A DNA stretch of 64,000 nt, taken from Pseudomonas muyukensis (GTDB lineage: Bacteria > Pseudomonadota > Gammaproteobacteria > Pseudomonadales > Pseudomonadaceae). Below, piece by piece: positions 61,171-64,000 of this stretch (its first letter is position 1; each line of letters starts with the position of its first letter). The notes under the pieces are model-generated. The model did not search any database, was not told the origin of the DNA, and was given only the letters and a program-made list of their open reading frames with translations. The translations under genes and the position numbers were made by a program. The DNA lies in contig NZ_CP077073.1 of NCBI RefSeq assembly GCF_019139535.1, positions 509,501 through 573,500 on the forward strand, in the 5' to 3' direction.

Positions 61171-61899
61171 GTCATTACCCTTTGTTGTAGTGGTCACGAG
61201 CATCGGTCTGAAAAGCGCACCCCAGAGCCTTGGAAAGGATCGTGGATGACAACTTTGCGGGCCGCTGCCCCTCTGTAAGGACACCGCGAGCGAGCTTGGC
61301 TGGCGCTCGGGCCGAGGAAAAAGGCGGCAACTATTGCGATGCGGGTAGGGGGCAGTCTAATGCCGGAAACGACTACCCTATGCCGAATCGGCATGAGACC
61401 GAAAGACAAAATCGGGCATCGCCAAGCCCTTGATTTTCAACGTTCGGATTTCCGAACAAGACCAAAACGCCATTTTCCGGCAGATTTGGCGGGGTGACGA
61501 TATGGGTGGACGTGGCGTGTTCGACAATCCGAATGGCTGAAATGCCACTCAAACTGACGTGTCGGACAGGTAAAAAAATTTCGATGTACGGTAGCGACAA
61601 AATGTGTCTGAGAAAAAAGTCGCCCGTATATAAGGAAGGATTCCTACATAAGGCGCTTCGGAAGCCAGATCAGTCACACACAAATGCGCGCCAACCGACC
61701 TGCAACTTCCGATGCCACCTTCTCCTGACCCGGCCCATGACGGAGGCACTCCCTGTGCCCCTAGGCCACTCCGATCCTGCAACAATCAGAACAGCCCGGC
61801 CCCCTGGTCATGCGCTACCCCTCCTCGGGGCGGCGCATCATAGAAGCCAGAAAGATAAAAAGGTTCAGCTTCTATAGCGTTACAGCGCGCGACCGTTGG
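61171..61899. other. Gene-free region upstream of gltP
   Basis: No credible gene in 729 bp. Visible structure: a perfect 15-bp palindrome ATGCCGAATCGGCAT at 61380-61394, an AT-rich stretch 61560-61650 with a likely promoter (TATATAAGG), a GGAAGGATTCC palindrome near 61636-61646, CCCCTCCTCGGGG near 61820, and inverted ATAGAAGC (61840) / GCTTCTAT (61868), which may end the Ivy transcript. Lower GC than neighbours. Confidence 0.6.
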
Positions 61900-62370
61900 T
61901 CAGTACCAGTTCGGGTCGCGCTTGAGTTGCTCTTGCAGCAAGGCCTTCATGCCCTCGTCCGGCTTGCCCAGCCAGCGGTAGTCCGCATGGCGGGTAGGCG
62001 ACTTGTCCGTGGGCAGGCCTTCGGGCACTTCCACGAGCATCCCGTAGGCATCGTCCTTGTCCCAGCTGAAGGCGACGATCAAGCGCTTGTAGGTGCACTT
62101 GTCCTCAGCCTCGCACAGCGGGCCGACCAAGTAGCGATCGCCATCCTCGGTCACCGCCGACATTTGTTGCGCCGAGCTGCCGCTGAGGTTGATCACCCAC
62201 TCGGGCAAGCGTTCTTCATCCTTGATGGTCTTCTGCCAGGTCTGGCGGTATTCCGGGTCGCTGCCCAGCAGCTGGTTGACCCGGGCCTGGCCGTCGTTGG
62301 CGGCCATCGCCGCCGTGCCACCGCCCAGCAACAGGGCGGTGACCAGCAGCTTGGGGAGCATCCTGCCCAT
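61900..62370 (-). CDS. Ivy-family (inhibitor of vertebrate lysozyme) periplasmic protein
   Basis: A 156-residue protein with signal peptide (MGRMLPKLLVTALLLGGGTAAMA) and the Ivy fold: VNQLLGSDPEYRQTWQKTI, LPEWVINLSG, GDRYLVGPLCEAEDKC, LIVAFSWDKDDAYGMLVEVP and a final RDPNWY. The disulfide loop, CKPHDC in E. coli Ivy with the lysozyme-blocking His, reads CEAEDKC here, without that His and one residue longer. Inhibition of lysozyme is therefore doubtful. Probably cotranscribed with the DUF1328 gene upstream. Confidence 0.82.
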   Translation of the reverse strand: MGRMLPKLLVTALLLGGGTAAMAANDGQARVNQLLGSDPEYRQTWQKTIKDEERLPEWVINLSGSSAQQMSAVTEDGDRYLVGPLCEAEDKCTYKRLIVAFSWDKDDAYGMLVEVPEGLPTDKSPTRHADYRWLGKPDEGMKALLQEQLKRDPNWY

Positions 62371-62375
62371 GATCG

Positions 62376-62573
<198 letters not shown>

Positions 62574-62582
62574 CTAGCAGGA

Positions 62583-62867
62583 TCAGAACACCCAGCGTTC
62601 CTGGGGCTCGACACGTTCAAGCACCGCCGGCGCGGCGTCGGCCTGGGGCAGCGGTTCGGCGGCCCGGACCAAGGTGTTGCCGGTGGTGGCCCGCAGCTGC
62701 GTCAACAGGGCGGTCTGCGCCGCCACCTGCTCGGCCAGCCGCGCGGTCTGCCAGCTGTAGTACGCCTGGCCGGCCGCCAGGGTGAGCAGTACGGCCAGGC
62801 CAAGGAACAGCAGCTGTCGCAGTGACCAGTCGGTGACCTGTGCGCGGTTGACGTTGGGGCGATTCAT
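62583..62867 (-). CDS. Small single-pass membrane protein, unknown
   Basis: A 94-residue protein: charged N-terminus (MNRPNVNRAQVTDWSLRQL), one membrane helix (LLFLGLAVLLTLAAGQAYYSW) and a periplasmic coiled-coil-like tail (TARLAEQVAAQTALLTQLRA) ending ERVEPQERWVF. No family recognised. It precedes DUF1328 by 45 bp in the same direction, with a ribosome site AGGAG upstream. Confidence 0.65.
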   Translation of the reverse strand: MNRPNVNRAQVTDWSLRQLLFLGLAVLLTLAAGQAYYSWQTARLAEQVAAQTALLTQLRATTGNTLVRAAEPLPQADAAPAVLERVEPQERWVF

Positions 62868-62932
62868 GCCGGCTCCTCCTGCTGTACTTGTTATCCATGC
62901 TGGAAGGGCTGTTGCAGGCTGCATGCCAGTAT

Positions 62933-62973
62933 TATCTAACTAAAAAAATCCTTATAAATCAGACGGTTAGATA
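62933..62973. promoter_or_regulatory. AT-rich inverted repeat between the small membrane protein and BON genes
   Basis: TATCTAAC at 62933-62940 and GTTAGATA at 62966-62973 frame an A/T-rich loop. It may terminate the BON transcript or act in the promoter of the next genes. Confidence 0.4.
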
Positions 62974-63041
62974 TTAATCACGAAAACTGAAAGGACGTAT
63001 CCTGCACGATGCCGGCTGGCGCACCGTGCGAATTGCACGAT

Positions 63042-63863
63042 TCATCCCTCCACCTTGGTCGCCACCTTCAGCAGGTCGGCATCCACCCCACGCACGCCGA
63101 CGATCTGCCGCGCCACCTCAACGGCGATGGTTTTCTGCTCGCTGCTGACCACCTCGCCGGCCAGCCTGACCAGTCCCTGTTCGCTGGCGACCTTGAGGTT
63201 CAGACCGTCGAGGTTGCGGCTGAAGCGATAGCTGGCCTGGATCTTGTCCACTATCCAGCTGTCGCTGGGCTGCGGGCCATCCGCTGCATCCACCGGCGTC
63301 TGCCGGGCCTTGGCCAGCGCGGTGCTGTCCAGGCTGACCAGGTTGTTGACCAGGTGCACGCCGGTACTGGTGCGCGCCAGCACGCCAGCCAGCTCCTTGG
63401 CCTGCGGGCTGTCCACCTTGCCGCGCAAGGTAATCACGCCGTCGCGGCTTTGAACCTCGATGGGCGCCTTTTGCGTGACCCGGCTCCACAGCAAACGGGC
63501 ACGAATCACCGCGGCCAAGGTGGCGTCCTCCAGGCGCTGGGCATAAGCGCGCAGCTCCAGTGGCCGCTCCACCAGTTGCGGATTGACCCGCAGTTGGTTG
63601 TCGACCTGTTCCACGCCGCGGGTGGCCAACGCCACCTGCTCGGCCAGGGCGCGCTCTACCGGGTTCTCGACCTCGCCGGTCAGCCGTGCCCGCTGGCCAT
63701 CGACCTGCACCTTTATAGAGAAGGGATTGAGCATGCGATTGAGTGACAACGCCGTTTGCAGGGCGCCTTCCAGGCGGGCGTCCTGCACCGGGTCGGCCAG
63801 CGCCGGGGCAATCATCGGCAGCAGGCAGGCAGCCAGCGCGGTCATTCGGAGGGAACGAAACAT
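63042..63863 (-). CDS. Periplasmic protein with three BON domains
   Basis: A 273-residue protein with a signal peptide (MFRSLRMTALAACLLPMIAPALA) and three BON (OsmY-type) repeats: about residues 25-95 (SIKVQVDGQRARLTGEVENPVERALAEQVA), 110-180 (PIEVQSRDGVITLRGKVDSPQAKELAGVLA) and 205-270 (LNLKVASEQGLVRLAGEVVSSEQKTIAVEVA). BON domains bind phospholipid or envelope components and are typical of osmotic-shock proteins. ATG 63863 follows CAAGGAGATCTG. The last 137 bp of the window upstream show no gene. Confidence 0.87.
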   Translation of the reverse strand: MFRSLRMTALAACLLPMIAPALADPVQDARLEGALQTALSLNRMLNPFSIKVQVDGQRARLTGEVENPVERALAEQVALATRGVEQVDNQLRVNPQLVERPLELRAYAQRLEDATLAAVIRARLLWSRVTQKAPIEVQSRDGVITLRGKVDSPQAKELAGVLARTSTGVHLVNNLVSLDSTALAKARQTPVDAADGPQPSDSWIVDKIQASYRFSRNLDGLNLKVASEQGLVRLAGEVVSSEQKTIAVEVARQIVGVRGVDADLLKVATKVEG

Positions 63864-64000
63864 GAACAGATCTCCTTGCCAATAGCTCAACCGAAGGCAG
63901 GCGCAAGCGGCGTGCCAGTGCAAAACAGGGAACCATCCTGCGGTTTATCAATCACTTAGCCATCATGAAGGCACTCAGCTAGCATGCATGGCGCGGAATC

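Overview
The window is chromosomal DNA from a fluorescent pseudomonad, most likely of the Pseudomonas putida group. This rests on gene order (cyaA, rnk, cyaY, lptM, lysA, dapF, yigA, xerC, yigB, sutA, amtB, glnK, ubiK, comM), on the lysine/pipecolate catabolic set (amaA, amaB, hglS), on many copies of the putida-type REP sequence (TGTAGGAGCGGCCTTG core) and on several Pseudomonas-typical small families (SutA, DUF2388, DUF2790, DUF6124). No rRNA, tRNA, CRISPR array, phage or transposase gene was seen.

Layout. 1-7.2 kb is conserved housekeeping DNA: the end of adenylate cyclase, a PI-PLC-like enzyme, rnk, frataxin, then an lptM-lysA-dapF-yigA-xerC-yigB operon. 7.4-11.0 kb holds sutA with a long leader, the nitrogen-controlled glnK-amtB pair with a recognisable sigma-54 promoter and NtrC site, ubiK and a double-Mop molybdate protein. 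11.1-20.4 kb looks like an accessory block placed before comM. It contains mgtA behind a leader of about 650 nt with several short ORFs and alternative RNA pairings, a SLOG-family gene, and an operon of a small secreted protein plus a complete split MacB-type tripartite exporter (ATPase, permease, TolC, adaptor).

20.5-32.8 kb carries comM, a DUF2790-esterase pair, a CPA2 antiporter, a DUF6124 gene with a structured leader, a LysR gene, a Tat-exported amidohydrolase, a monooxygenase-domain membrane protein, a YcaC-like hydrolase and a cyclic-nucleotide-type MscS channel. 32.9-40.5 kb is the D-lysine/L-pipecolate/2-aminoadipate pathway (amaA, amaB, a LysR regulator, hglS) followed by a chemoreceptor. 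40.7-43.2 kb is a divergent LysR-MATE pair. 43.5-47.3 kb is a DUF1127 gene flanked by six ACTGTAC motifs, then three DUF2388 paralogues coupled to a large DUF4105 (Lnb-like) periplasmic protein.

47.4-64 kb contains a GFA protein, a citrate transporter with an unusual leader, TerC, a Na/Pi cotransporter, an anchored M16 peptidase homologue, a DUF5924/DUF2914 protein, a complete MCE/Mla-type lipid transport operon, a fused SpmA-SpmB protein, gltP, and an envelope-stress-like set (Ivy-family protein, DUF1328, a small membrane protein, a triple-BON protein). REP pairs lie between most convergent genes. A larger REP-ended palindromic element of about 250 bp occurs twice, in opposite orientation, at 25.7 and 43.2 kb.

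The parts most likely to hide undescribed biology are the mgtA leader, the secreted-protein exporter operon, the DUF2388/DUF4105 operon with its ACTGTAC operators, the DUF6124 leader, and the paired REP-ended elements.
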